NCBI RefSeq assembly: GCF_001414055.1
Contig: NZ_CP013002.1
Span: 2,542,001 to 2,606,000, forward strand
Source: Caulobacter henricii
GTDB lineage: Bacteria > Pseudomonadota > Alphaproteobacteria > Caulobacterales > Caulobacteraceae
Direction: 5' to 3'
Length of the DNA stretch: 64,000 bases
Positions 32,254 through 40,499 of the stretch are shown piece after piece. Each line of letters opens with the position of its first letter. The first letter of the stretch is position 1. The notes beneath the pieces were generated by a model. It saw nothing but the letters and a program-made list of their open reading frames with translations, had not been told where the DNA came from and did not search any database. The translations under genes and the position numbers were made by a program.

Positions 32254-32858
32254 CCCACCAGACCCACACCGGCGAAATTGCGGTTGGCTCCGACCCCGAC
32301 CCCGCCGAAGCGATCGCCGAGCGCGACGCCAATGCCCAGGGCACCGGGCGGATTGGCTACAGCCACACCCAGATTGCCGGCCGGCGTGAAGATACCGAGG
32401 CCTGACTTGAAGCAGTGATTGTCGACGCGCGGATCCCAGACCTCGACCTGACCATCAGCCCGGGTGAAAGCCCAGCGCTCACCGCGCTCATCGCGGCCGC
32501 TGACCGAGATCTTGCCCTTACCGTCCGGCGTGACACCGTAGGATTCCCGGGTGAAGCCATCGACGGCACAGGACGCTACCAGACCAGGCCGGCTGAGATC
32601 GCCACTGAGGGCCGCTGCCGAGCGGGTCTGGGCATTATAGGCCGAAACCTCTGTATCGCCGCGTCCGCCGCCGACAAAGATCTGGGTCCCGGTCGCGCTG
32701 TCATAGGTCATGATGTCCGGTGCCTGGCCGCTCAGCGGCTCACCACAGGCAGCGGATCGGCTCCCGCCCCCGCGGGTGCTCTGGGCCTGGACCTGGGTCG
32801 CCGCCAGGGACGCGGAGACCGTCAGGGCAACGGTGACGAGATGGACAAGCTTGCTCAT
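32247..32858 (-). CDS. Exported glycine-rich hypothetical protein
   Basis: 203 residues. A signal peptide (MSKLVHLVTVALTVSASLAATQVQA) is followed by alternating beta-type sequence and a C-terminal Gly/Val-rich stretch (GVAVANPPGALGIGVALGDRFGGVGVGANRNFAGVGLVGC) ending in Cys. Four Cys occur in the mature part. No family recognised. It overlaps the beta-helix gene by ATGA and the lipoprotein gene by 7 bases. By position it could correspond to StpC of the Caulobacter crossband set; that is a guess. Confidence 0.75.
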   Translation of the reverse strand: MSKLVHLVTVALTVSASLAATQVQAQSTRGGGSRSAACGEPLSGQAPDIMTYDSATGTQIFVGGGRGDTEVSAYNAQTRSAAALSGDLSRPGLVASCAVDGFTRESYGVTPDGKGKISVSGRDERGERWAFTRADGQVEVWDPRVDNHCFKSGLGIFTPAGNLGVAVANPPGALGIGVALGDRFGGVGVGANRNFAGVGLVGC

Positions 32859-34249
32859 TTGGGGGCTCCCCCTGATTGAGAACCGCCCGCCAGAGCGTCC
32901 TGCGACAGCTGAGGCGGAGCCGATGTCGCCGAGGCCGGCAATATGTTTGGAGCCGGCCAGTACGAGTCAAAGTCGAGGCGGGCCTGGTCACGCGGCGTGC
33001 GGAAGACTTCCGGAGCCTCGTACCAAGGGCGGCAGGTCAGTTCGCCATTGAAGTGCCCCTTGACCAGGGCCTCGCAGCCCCCTGGACGGGCAAAGACGCG
33101 GTTGTCGACCGAGCGAACCTGGCCACCGGCATCGGCATAGATGCCCGAGCGCATGACGCGATGGATCCGGTTGTTCGAGGCGAAGACAATCCCCGAGGCG
33201 GCGTAGATGCCCACATCGATGGCCTCCAGATCGCCGCCGCGGATCTGCAGATTGGCATTCTCCAGCACGACCGCCCAGTCGCTGTCGCGGACGACAGGAT
33301 TGAGCAGGGTGGTTTCATCGCCGCCGCCGACATAGATGCCGCGCGAGAAGCCGTCGACGTAGAGGCCCTCGATCTTCACCAGCTGCTGGCGATTCATCCC
33401 GGCAATGACAAAGCCGGCGGAATTGCGGGTGCGGGCCGAACCGGTCCAGTCGCCCAGCCGAACGATGCGGATATCCCGCAGGCGACTGTCGCCAGAGGTC
33501 TCAAACGCTCCGCCGATGGCCGTCGCAGCGATCTCGACATTGGACGCCATGATCTCGCCGGTGGCCTTGACCACAGGCTGACGGGTCCGGCCGATAAAGG
33601 CGGAATCCTGCAGCTCGATCCGGCTGTCCTCGACGTCCAGGGCCGAGCCCTCGCCGTCATAGCGCACCGTGACGCCCTTCAGGGCCAGTTCGGTGGCGCG
33701 GCCGGTGATGCAGGACGCCTTGCCGGCCCGCAGGGCATCGATACCCAGTCCTTCGAGCACCACATAGCCCACGCCGGGCGCGATGCGGATACAGGGCTGG
33801 CCGGCCGGGGCCACGAGGATCGGGCGGCCACGCGAAGGCGTATAGTCGCGCACGACGATGGTGACCGACTGGGTGATGTTCAGCGTCTCGACGCAGGCCC
33901 CGCCCTCCGTCGAGGTCAGCGTCAGGACGTCGCCGTCATAGAGGCGGGAGAGTGTATCGCTGACCTGACCCGGATAGGCGTAGTCGCAATCAATGTCGCG
34001 ACGCACGACAGGCTGGGCGGACTGGCAACGGCCGCGCACGCTGATGGAACCGCGCGGGCACGGCCTGACCTTGGGTCGATAGGCTGTACGGCAGCCCTTG
34101 GACAGATTGGGGTCCAGCAGGAGGCCAAAACAGGGGCGGATCTGCTGGTCGACCTTGGCATCCGGCGAGGCCAGGGCCACGGCAGGCGCGGCGGCGAGGC
34201 CGAGCGACAGCACAGCCAGAAGGGCCAGGAAGCGGCTCAGGCGGCTCAT
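32855..34249 (-). CDS. Exported right-handed beta-helix protein (StpB-like candidate)
   Basis: 464 residues with a signal peptide (MSRLSRFLALLAVLSLGLAAAPAVALA). A Cys-containing N-terminal segment is followed by many beta-helix rungs (CIRIAPGVGYVVLEGLGIDA, ALDVEDSRIELQDSAF, GIYVGGGDETTLLNPVVRDS, GIYAASGIVFASNNRIHRVM). No pectate-lyase catalytic residues stand out, so a structural role is plausible. From memory, Caulobacter StpB, a stalk crossband component, is described as a beta-helix protein encoded beside the Sel1-repeat protein StpA; I could not verify this. It overlaps both neighbours by ATGA. Confidence 0.82.
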   Translation of the reverse strand: MSRLSRFLALLAVLSLGLAAAPAVALASPDAKVDQQIRPCFGLLLDPNLSKGCRTAYRPKVRPCPRGSISVRGRCQSAQPVVRRDIDCDYAYPGQVSDTLSRLYDGDVLTLTSTEGGACVETLNITQSVTIVVRDYTPSRGRPILVAPAGQPCIRIAPGVGYVVLEGLGIDALRAGKASCITGRATELALKGVTVRYDGEGSALDVEDSRIELQDSAFIGRTRQPVVKATGEIMASNVEIAATAIGGAFETSGDSRLRDIRIVRLGDWTGSARTRNSAGFVIAGMNRQQLVKIEGLYVDGFSRGIYVGGGDETTLLNPVVRDSDWAVVLENANLQIRGGDLEAIDVGIYAASGIVFASNNRIHRVMRSGIYADAGGQVRSVDNRVFARPGGCEALVKGHFNGELTCRPWYEAPEVFRTPRDQARLDFDSYWPAPNILPASATSAPPQLSQDALAGGSQSGGAPK

Positions 34250-35757
34250 CGATAGTCCCTTTCGATGTAAGGCCGTCCCCCGCGCTCAGCGGCGGGTCTG
34301 GGCGGACGCGAGACCTGGGCGAGCAGCTGTTGCAGGCGCCAGACAGACGGCTTGAAGCCGGCCAGGGCCCCGTCCAGCTGATAGACCACAGCCCGGGCAC
34401 GATCCTGGTCTGCAACGCCCTGCAGGCCGAGCGAGAAGAAGGTCGACATGGCGTACTTGGCTTCCGCCGACCCCTGACGCTCGGCTTCCTCGTACCAGTG
34501 ATAGGCACGGGCATAATCGCGCGGCACGCCGACGCCCTCGGAATACATCACGGCCAGCACGAGCTGGGCCTTGGACGAGCCATTGACGGCTGCATACTGA
34601 ACGGCCCGCACCTTTTCGATCGCGCTGAGGCGACCCGTAACGGGACGGCCAAGCATCGCCTGGAAGGTCTGGACGTCGCTGGACGGCAGCAGCTTCTCGT
34701 CGAGGATCGGTGCCGAGATCACCCGCAGATAGGCCAGGGCCTCGCCGATGTGAACGAAGGGCAGATCCGCCAGCCGCATCTGGGCCGCTTCGCGGGCTTC
34801 GCCCGACTGATCTGCCTCGTCAGAATGGGGCACGCCGGATTCTGGCGACTCGGGCGGATAGAATTCGTAGGGCGGGATCCAGCGCTTGGCTTTTGTCTCG
34901 ACGAAGGCCCCGTAGGAGGCCCGCTGCGGCGAGGAGCGCTCGAAATCCTTGAGCATCACATAGGCCGAGACGTCGCCCGTCTGCACGGCCAGATAGTTGT
35001 AGAGATAGGCGTCGACGTCGTTGCGGCGGAACAGGTCCAGGGCAGCCGGCGTTCCGGCCCGCTTCTGGCTGCCATAGGCCTCAACGGCCTGCAGATTGTC
35101 GGACGGCTCGCCATAGGGACCGAAGAAGGCGTCATGGATGCGCGCCAGCACGCGATAGCCGTCCGCGCCCTGGCTGGACAGCACGTAGATCACGCGATTG
35201 CGAACCTTCTCGCGCTCTTCCGTCGACATCCGCGACAGCAGCCTGTCCAGGGCCCCATAGGCGCTCTGGCGCTCGAAGGCCCGGCAATCGTCAAACCGCG
35301 ACAGGGCCTTGCCGTCGCCCTTGGCGCGCCGCTCATAGGCTGCAATCGGCGCATAGCCCCCGGCATTGGCCAGGGCCATGGCGTACCAGGTGGCCGCCTC
35401 GACCGGATCCTCGAGATTCTTGTCGACGGCGCGCTGGCCTTCGTAGCGGCGGGCCAGTTCCAGCTGGGCAAAAAAGTCCCCGCGGAAGCCCCCCTGGCGA
35501 AGCGCCCGGATCTCCTGCTGCTGCTGATTGAACTGACCTGACACGCCCTGTGCGGCCTGGGGCCGCGGACAGGCACTGGCGCGACGCTGGAACCAGGAAC
35601 TGGGCCCAACATCACAGCCGACCAGGGGAATCACTACAACGGCGACCAAGGCCCCAACCGGGATGCGCCGGATCAGAGCCTCCCGACCAGAAAGTGCCCC
35701 GGTCAGGGCTTTTCGGAGCGCGGAATAGCGCGAAACAGCATCGCTGGCTTCGTGCAT
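34246..35757 (-). CDS. Membrane-anchored Sel1-repeat protein (StpA-like candidate)
   Basis: 503 residues. A cytoplasmic N-terminus of about 30 residues ending REALIRRIPV is followed by a hydrophobic segment (GALVAVVVIPLVGC) that could be a single transmembrane helix or a late lipobox (L-V-G-C). Sel1-type repeats follow, clearest at KAQLVLAVMYSEGVGVPRDYARAYHWYEEAE and SAEAKYAMSTFFSLGLQGVAD. ATG 35757 has GGAGG 7 bases upstream; GTG 35760 is an alternative. First gene of the five-gene operon. A TTAACCAT octamer lies 22 bases upstream. Sel1 proteins act as scaffolds, which fits assembly of an envelope complex. Confidence 0.83.
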   Translation of the reverse strand: MHEASDAVSRYSALRKALTGALSGREALIRRIPVGALVAVVVIPLVGCDVGPSSWFQRRASACPRPQAAQGVSGQFNQQQQEIRALRQGGFRGDFFAQLELARRYEGQRAVDKNLEDPVEAATWYAMALANAGGYAPIAAYERRAKGDGKALSRFDDCRAFERQSAYGALDRLLSRMSTEEREKVRNRVIYVLSSQGADGYRVLARIHDAFFGPYGEPSDNLQAVEAYGSQKRAGTPAALDLFRRNDVDAYLYNYLAVQTGDVSAYVMLKDFERSSPQRASYGAFVETKAKRWIPPYEFYPPESPESGVPHSDEADQSGEAREAAQMRLADLPFVHIGEALAYLRVISAPILDEKLLPSSDVQTFQAMLGRPVTGRLSAIEKVRAVQYAAVNGSSKAQLVLAVMYSEGVGVPRDYARAYHWYEEAERQGSAEAKYAMSTFFSLGLQGVADQDRARAVVYQLDGALAGFKPSVWRLQQLLAQVSRPPRPAAERGGRPYIERDYR

Positions 35758-35778
35758 CACTCCCCCTCCAGCACGCTG

Positions 35779-35786
35779 TTAACCAT
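35779..35786 (-). promoter_or_regulatory. CtrA-type TTAACCAT octamer
   Basis: TTAACCAT, the 8-mer half-site motif associated with CtrA-regulated Caulobacter promoters, lies 22 bases before the Sel1 gene start. The octamer reads on the plus strand; the regulated gene is on the minus strand. The second half-site is not evident. Confidence 0.35.
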
Positions 35787-35987
35787 AACCATCAAGGACT
35801 CATGTGCCCGGTGTCGCAGGCTGTCAAGGTGAAGCAACAGCGTTCGCCTAGCGGCGTGTTGACACGCCCGCGCGACTATTCGCGCCTCAGGGGAATTCAG
35901 CAAACACAGGCGGGATTCGACACGGCGCAAGATCGCGAATCCGTGACGGACGCAACCGCGGAGCGATTTTGATCATGCCCTGAAACA

Positions 35988-36022
35988 GGCTCGCCGCGCC
36001 CGGTTTTCGAGCGCGGCGAGCC
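35988..36022 (-). terminator. 12-bp hairpin downstream of the acyl-CoA dehydrogenase pair
   Basis: GGCTCGCCGCGC pairs perfectly with GCGCGGCGAGCC across an 11-base loop, beginning 20 bases past the stop at 36043. The U-tract is weak (TGTTTCAG). No gene is seen in the 285 bases from 35758 to 36042. Confidence 0.6.
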
Positions 36023-36042
36023 CCTGATCAGGTCTGAAGGAC

Positions 36043-37266
36043 CTAGCGGCCGGTCGGCATGTCCTTGAAGGCCACATCCTTGTCGACGCGGACATCACCG
36101 GGCAGGCCCAGAACGCGTTCGGCGATGATGTTCTTGAGGATCTCGTCGGTGCCGCCGGCGATTCGCAGGCCCGGAGCCCACATCAGGCTCTGCTGGAAAG
36201 CCGCTTCGGCCGGGGCCTGAGCGGGATCGACCAGGATGCCGTACTGGTCTTCCATCTCGACGGCCGTATTGGCCAGTTCCTGCATCTGGTTGGCGGCAAT
36301 GATCTTGCCGATCGAGCTTTCCGGACCGGGCGTCTGGCCGCGCGACAGGGCGGTCATGGTCCGGAAGCGAGTGAACTTCAGGCCCTCGGATTGCACGTAC
36401 CAGTCGGCCAGCTTCTCGCGGAACGCATTGTCCTTGATGGCCGGGCCGGTGGCCCCGGTGAGTTCGCGGGCCAGGCCCATGATCTCGCGATAGTTGGGAC
36501 CCGACGAGCCGCCCACAGCCAGACGTTCGTTCATCAGGGTGACCAGGGCCACCTTCCAGCCGTCACCCACCTCGCCCAGACGCTGGCTGTCCTTGACGCG
36601 CAGGTCAGTGAAATAGACCTCGTTGAACTCTCGGCCGCCCGACATCTGGTGGATCGGGCGGCACTCAACGGCGGCATCGCGCATGTCGATCCAGAACATG
36701 GTCAGGCCCTTGTGCTTGGGCACGTCGGGATCCGTCCGGGTCAGCAGGATCCCGAAGTCGCAGTAGTGGGCCCCTGTGGTCCAGACCTTCTGGCCGTTGA
36801 TCACCCACTCGTCGCCGTCCTTGATGGCGCGGGTGCGCAGGGCCGCGACGTCGGAGCCGCCGGCCGGTTCGGAGAACAGCTGGCACCAGATCTCCTCGCC
36901 CTTCACGGCCGGAGAGACGAAGCGTTGCTTGGTCTCCGTGTTGGAGAAGGCCATCACGGTCGGCACGCACATGCCCAGACCAATGGTGAAATAGCCGTAG
37001 GAGAGGCCCGCCTTGGTTTCCTCCTGACCGAAGATCACCGACTGGATCGGCGTGCCGCCGCCCCCGCCGATGGCCGCCGGCCAGGTGATGCAGGCATAGC
37101 CGGCACCGGCCTTGCGGGCCTGCCAGGCCTTGGCGGCCGCCATGTGCTCGGGCGTATTGGCTTTCACATCGCCGAACTGGGCGCGATGGGCCGCGGCGTT
37201 CTCAGCCAGCCAGGCGCGGGCCTTATCGCGATAGGCGGCTTCTTCGGGTGAATCGTTGAAATCCAT
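36043..37266 (-). CDS. Acyl-CoA dehydrogenase, first-type subunit of a paired enzyme
   Basis: 407 residues. MDFNDSPEEAAYRDKARAWL begins the helical domain. IWCQLFSEPAGGSDVAALRTRA is the flavin signature, and WVINGQKVWTTGAHYCDFGILL follows. The C-terminal segment is LRIAGGTDEILKNIIAERVLGLP. It starts 13 bases after the stop of a second, shorter acyl-CoA dehydrogenase. Such adjacent pairs often form heterotetramers acting on sterol-side-chain or other branched acyl-CoAs. AAGGGAA precedes the ATG at 37266; the open frame to 37491 lies inside the neighbour and is rejected. Confidence 0.93.
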   Translation of the reverse strand: MDFNDSPEEAAYRDKARAWLAENAAAHRAQFGDVKANTPEHMAAAKAWQARKAGAGYACITWPAAIGGGGGTPIQSVIFGQEETKAGLSYGYFTIGLGMCVPTVMAFSNTETKQRFVSPAVKGEEIWCQLFSEPAGGSDVAALRTRAIKDGDEWVINGQKVWTTGAHYCDFGILLTRTDPDVPKHKGLTMFWIDMRDAAVECRPIHQMSGGREFNEVYFTDLRVKDSQRLGEVGDGWKVALVTLMNERLAVGGSSGPNYREIMGLARELTGATGPAIKDNAFREKLADWYVQSEGLKFTRFRTMTALSRGQTPGPESSIGKIIAANQMQELANTAVEMEDQYGILVDPAQAPAEAAFQQSLMWAPGLRIAGGTDEILKNIIAERVLGLPGDVRVDKDVAFKDMPTGR

Positions 37267-37279
37267 GTTCGTCGTTCCC

Positions 37280-38395
37280 TTAAGCCGCGTTCTTCTGTTC
37301 GAGCTGGCTGACCAGCCGTTCCTTCCAGACCCGCGGCGCGCCGGCCACGAGGCTGAGTTGGCGCGAGCGCCGGTAATAAAGGTGGCAGTCAACGTCCCAG
37401 GTGAAGCCCATGCCGCCATGGACCTGGATGCTTTCCTTGCTGGAGAACCAGAAGGCGTCCGATGCGGCGATACGAGCGGCAGAGGCCGCAATGGGCAGTT
37501 CCGGCGCGTCGACGTTCAGGGCCCAGGCCCCGTAATAGGCGTTGGAGCGGGCCACCTCGTTCTTGACGTACATGTCGGCCAGCTTGTGCTTGATCGCCTG
37601 ATAGCCGGCGATGACACGACCAAAGGCATAGCGACCCAGCGCATAGTCCTTGGCCATCTCCAGGCACTTGTCGGATCCGCCCAGTTGCTCGAAGGCCAGA
37701 AGCACGGCAGCGCGGTCCATGATCGCCTGGACGAGGTCGAAGCCCGCACCGGCTTCGCCGATCCGTTCGGCGGCGACGCCGTCGAAGGTCAGCTTGGCCA
37801 CACTACGGGTCGGGTCGAGGCTCTTGAGCGTCTCGCGCGAAACGCCCTTGGCCGTCAGATCGACCAGATAGAGCCCCGCCTTTCCGGCCTCGCTGGCCAG
37901 CACCAGGGCCATATCGGCGACATCACCGTCAGTGACCGGGATCTTGACCCCCGTCAGCTTGCCGCCCTCAACGCGGCAGGCGAGGTTCGAAGCATTGACG
38001 ACGCCCGGGCCTTCGGAGGTGGCCAGGCAGCCGATCAGTTCGCCGGCGGCAATGCGCGGCAGGATGGTGGCCTTCTGATCCTGGCTGCCGGCCAGCATCA
38101 CGCCTTCGGCCAGGAAATAGACCGTCGAGGCGAACGGGATCGGCGCGACAGCGCGGCCCAGTTCCTCGGCAATGGCGCACAGCTCGACCCGGCCCAGACC
38201 CAGACCGTTGAACTCTTCGGGGATACAGGCCCCCAGCCAGCCCTGCTCGGCGACAGCGGCCCAGAGGTCTTTGTCAAAAGACCGGGCGGGGTCATCCAGG
38301 ACGCCGCGCACGACGGCCGGGCCGCACCGCCCGTCAAGGAACTTACGAGCCTCGTCCTTCAGGAACTTCTGGTCGTCGGAAAAGTCGAAATCCAC
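37280..38395 (-). CDS. Acyl-CoA dehydrogenase, second-type subunit of a paired enzyme
   Basis: 371 residues. It opens VDFDFSDDQKFLKDEARKFL, has FGRVIAGYQAIKHKLADMYV and ends with SIQVHGGMGFTWDVDCHLYYRRS, all family hallmarks. The middle beta domain is shorter and lacks the usual flavin signature Trp-Thr pair, as in the partner subunit of heterotetrameric enzymes. The start is GTG at 38395 with AGGGAGG 7 bases upstream; no ATG fits. First gene of the pair. Confidence 0.92.
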   Translation of the reverse strand: MDFDFSDDQKFLKDEARKFLDGRCGPAVVRGVLDDPARSFDKDLWAAVAEQGWLGACIPEEFNGLGLGRVELCAIAEELGRAVAPIPFASTVYFLAEGVMLAGSQDQKATILPRIAAGELIGCLATSEGPGVVNASNLACRVEGGKLTGVKIPVTDGDVADMALVLASEAGKAGLYLVDLTAKGVSRETLKSLDPTRSVAKLTFDGVAAERIGEAGAGFDLVQAIMDRAAVLLAFEQLGGSDKCLEMAKDYALGRYAFGRVIAGYQAIKHKLADMYVKNEVARSNAYYGAWALNVDAPELPIAASAARIAASDAFWFSSKESIQVHGGMGFTWDVDCHLYYRRSRQLSLVAGAPRVWKERLVSQLEQKNAA

Positions 38396-38539
38396 GCGGT
38401 GGCCTCCCTGTGCGCCGCTTTGGATCGGCGCTTTGGAAAACACCCTGACTGACCTTTCGCTGCAGGGAAAGATTGACCCGGCGTCAAGAATTTCAGGTTC
38501 TTATGGTCAGCGTTCAGTTCACGTCGCGTCCACGGGGCC

Positions 38540-39103
38540 ATGGCCAAGACCGTCTATCAGCGCAACCAGAAGGTCTGGGTCGAGAGCGTCGGCGCCTGGG
38601 CTACCATCGAGCGTATCGTGCCGATCTGGGCCAAGGGCTTCGACGAGCCGGTGCGGGTCACCTATGACGTCGGCCTGGGTCGCGAATTTCACGCCCATGA
38701 ACTGAAGCCCGAAGACAGGGTGGATGCCGAAGGTACCGGCATGCTCGCCAACTGGCGGGTGCTCAGGGCCCGAAACAAATGGCAGCAGGAAAGCGACTGC
38801 CCGCATCACCCCTATCCCGGCACCTATCCGGTCGTGGTCACAGATCCCAACGACTGGGGCGGCTGGCGAACGCCGGGCGCGGAATATGATCGCGATCCGC
38901 GCAAGATCGAATATCAGGCCCGCCTGATCGCCTGCGCCCCGCGCCTGCAGGCCATGGCCCGCCAGATCCTCGAACTGGTGGCCGATCACCCGGAGGATGC
39001 GCCGCCGGCCCTGGCGGCCCTGGCCCAGCAGGCTTCGGCGATCGAACGCTATCTGCACGAGGTCCCGGCCGCAGCCGAGATCGCCAGCCGCATCGAGACC
39101 TAG
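38540..39103 (+). CDS. Conserved hypothetical protein
   Basis: 187 residues, not recognised. The N-terminal 60 residues look like a beta-rich, possibly KOW/Tudor-like module (KVWVESVGAWATIERIVPIW, then EPVRVTYDVGLGREFHAHEL). A central Trp-rich loop (DPNDWGGWRTPGAEYDRDPR) and a C-terminal helical region (ARQILELVADHPEDAPPALA) follow. No signal peptide. The stop overlaps the convergent cysteine-cluster gene (CTAG, 39100-39103). Confidence 0.78.
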   Translation: MAKTVYQRNQKVWVESVGAWATIERIVPIWAKGFDEPVRVTYDVGLGREFHAHELKPEDRVDAEGTGMLANWRVLRARNKWQQESDCPHHPYPGTYPVVVTDPNDWGGWRTPGAEYDRDPRKIEYQARLIACAPRLQAMARQILELVADHPEDAPPALAALAQQASAIERYLHEVPAAAEIASRIET

Positions 39104-39594
39104 ATCGGCCAGTCCCGGCCGGACCCGGGACGACGAAGCCGGTCGTGCGCGGCAAACTCCATGGCCGGCCGAACCAAGCCCTGATCGACCTCGCCGCCAC
39201 CGGGCAAGAGTCGCAGGCAGCGGCGTCCGATCCAGATCAGAACCTCCATACCCTCGCTTGCGCCCTCGGCTGCCCATCCCCGCAACACCGCTTCATAGGG
39301 CGCGCGTCGCCAGGCGTTGGGCTGGGCAGGATCGAGCTCAACATTGACCATCCGCCCCCCCTCGCCCGCATGCAGGACAAAGCCGCAGCGGTCAGGACGC
39401 CAGTCGTCGCCGAGCCGCTCGTCCAGCAGCCAGTCGCAGGCAAACTCACCGCAGCCGGCAGGGCGGACGGCATAGACCTCGCAACCCTTGCCGCGGCGGA
39501 AGTAACGGCACCAGACATGCGGTGCCTTTTCCAGTTCCCGGACGCCGATCAGCTTGCAGCACTGGCCGCACGCGCCGCATTCCCGCTCTGCCAT
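39100..39594 (-). CDS. CxxCxxCC cysteine-cluster protein (YkgJ-type)
   Basis: 164 residues. It begins MAERECGACGQCCKLIGV, a C-x2-C-x2-CC cluster, with further Cys in WCRYFRRGKGCEVYAVRPAGCGEFACDWL. This is the pattern of the Zn/Fe-binding YkgJ family of unknown function. ATG 39594 is preferred because GGCGGAGAT lies just upstream. That ribosome site is one arm of an inverted repeat (39599-39649), so translation may be controlled by structure. Confidence 0.83.
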   Translation of the reverse strand: MAERECGACGQCCKLIGVRELEKAPHVWCRYFRRGKGCEVYAVRPAGCGEFACDWLLDERLGDDWRPDRCGFVLHAGEGGRMVNVELDPAQPNAWRRAPYEAVLRGWAAEGASEGMEVLIWIGRRCLRLLPGGGEVDQGLVRPAMEFAAHDRLRRPGSGRDWPI

Positions 39595-39598
39595 GCTG

Positions 39599-39649
39599 AT
39601 CTCCGCCCACACCCTAGACTCACCGAGGGTTTAAGGAGCGGGCGGAGAT
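39599..39649 (-). promoter_or_regulatory. Nested hairpin covering the ribosome site of the cysteine-cluster gene
   Basis: On the minus strand ATCTCCGCCC (39649-39640) can pair with GGGCGGAGAT (39608-39599), with an inner ACCCT/AGGGT stem. The second arm contains the Shine-Dalgarno of the gene starting at 39594. It also lies 16 bases beyond the ompW stop and may serve as that gene's terminator. Confidence 0.5.
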
Positions 39650-39664
39650 AGGCAAGGCGTCAGA

Positions 39665-40318
39665 TCAGAACCGGTAGCCGATCCCGACGGAAGCCACGAC
39701 CGGGTCAAGCTTGACCTTGGACTTCAGAGTGCCGCCATTGATCGAGGCATCGGTCTCGAACCACACCTTCTTGACGTCAATATTGAGGTTGTAGCGGGGG
39801 CTCAGCGGCACATCGGCACCGACCTGCACGGCATAGCCGAAGCCGTCGTCCAGCTTCACCTTGAAGCCATTCAGATCCTTGTCGCCATAGAACAGCATGT
39901 AGTTCAGGCCAGCGCCGACATAGGGGCTGAACTTGGCATCCGGGAGCGGGTGATACTGCAACGACACGACAGGCGGCAGGACCCAGGTCTTGTGAACCAC
40001 CACATTGGTGGCGGGGCCGACGGCCTTCACCGTGTGCTGGGTGGTGCCCGCGATCACTTCGATAGCCAGCTTATCGGTCAGGAAATAGCTCAGGCCGATG
40101 GTCGGCTTGATGTCGTCATTGACGTCGGCCTTCAGGCCCGTGGCGGCACCGGCGGACGTGGTGATGGCATTGCCGGCGTCGGGCGCGACATCCGTGACTC
40201 GGACGTTCAGAACCAGATCACCCTTGGCCTTCGGCTTGACGGCTTCCTGGGCATGGGCGGCGGAAAAGGCCAGCAGGCTGGCGGCGCAGGCCAGGGCCAG
40301 ACGGGTCGCAACGGTCAT
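39665..40318 (-). CDS. OmpW-family outer-membrane protein
   Basis: 217 residues. A signal peptide (MTVATRLALACAASLLAFSAAHA) precedes an eight-strand barrel with OmpW landmarks: LVLNVRVTDVAPD, KPTIGLSYFLTDKLAIEVIAGTT, LPPVVSLQYHP, FSPYVGAGLNYMLFY, the periplasmic-side VKKVWFETDA, and the terminal strand DPVVASVGIGYRF ending in Phe. OmpW proteins pass small hydrophobic molecules and are often induced in low oxygen; an FNR/FixK-like box lies 82 bases upstream. Confidence 0.93.
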   Translation of the reverse strand: MTVATRLALACAASLLAFSAAHAQEAVKPKAKGDLVLNVRVTDVAPDAGNAITTSAGAATGLKADVNDDIKPTIGLSYFLTDKLAIEVIAGTTQHTVKAVGPATNVVVHKTWVLPPVVSLQYHPLPDAKFSPYVGAGLNYMLFYGDKDLNGFKVKLDDGFGYAVQVGADVPLSPRYNLNIDVKKVWFETDASINGGTLKSKVKLDPVVASVGIGYRF

Positions 40319-40399
40319 TGTTTATCCCCTTATTCTCGAACCGGGCGCTGCATTTGGGGCGCCCGAAGGGGGAATTGCGCCGACTCAGGCGCTCATTCT

Positions 40400-40413
40400 T
40401 TGATCCGGAACAA
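40400..40413. promoter_or_regulatory. FNR/FixK-like box upstream of ompW
   Basis: TTGATCCGGAACAA matches TTGAT-N4-ATCAA at 9 of 10 specified positions. It lies in the 181-base gap between divergent ompW (start 40318) and pepN (start 40500), so either could be the target. ompW is favoured because the family is known to respond to oxygen. Confidence 0.5.
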
Positions 40414-40499
40414 GTCCGCACTGAAAATGGGGCTTTTGGGCTCGATCTAAATACTTAAGGGCTATCGCGCGCGTCGGCCCGGCCCTCTAGATTGTTCCC

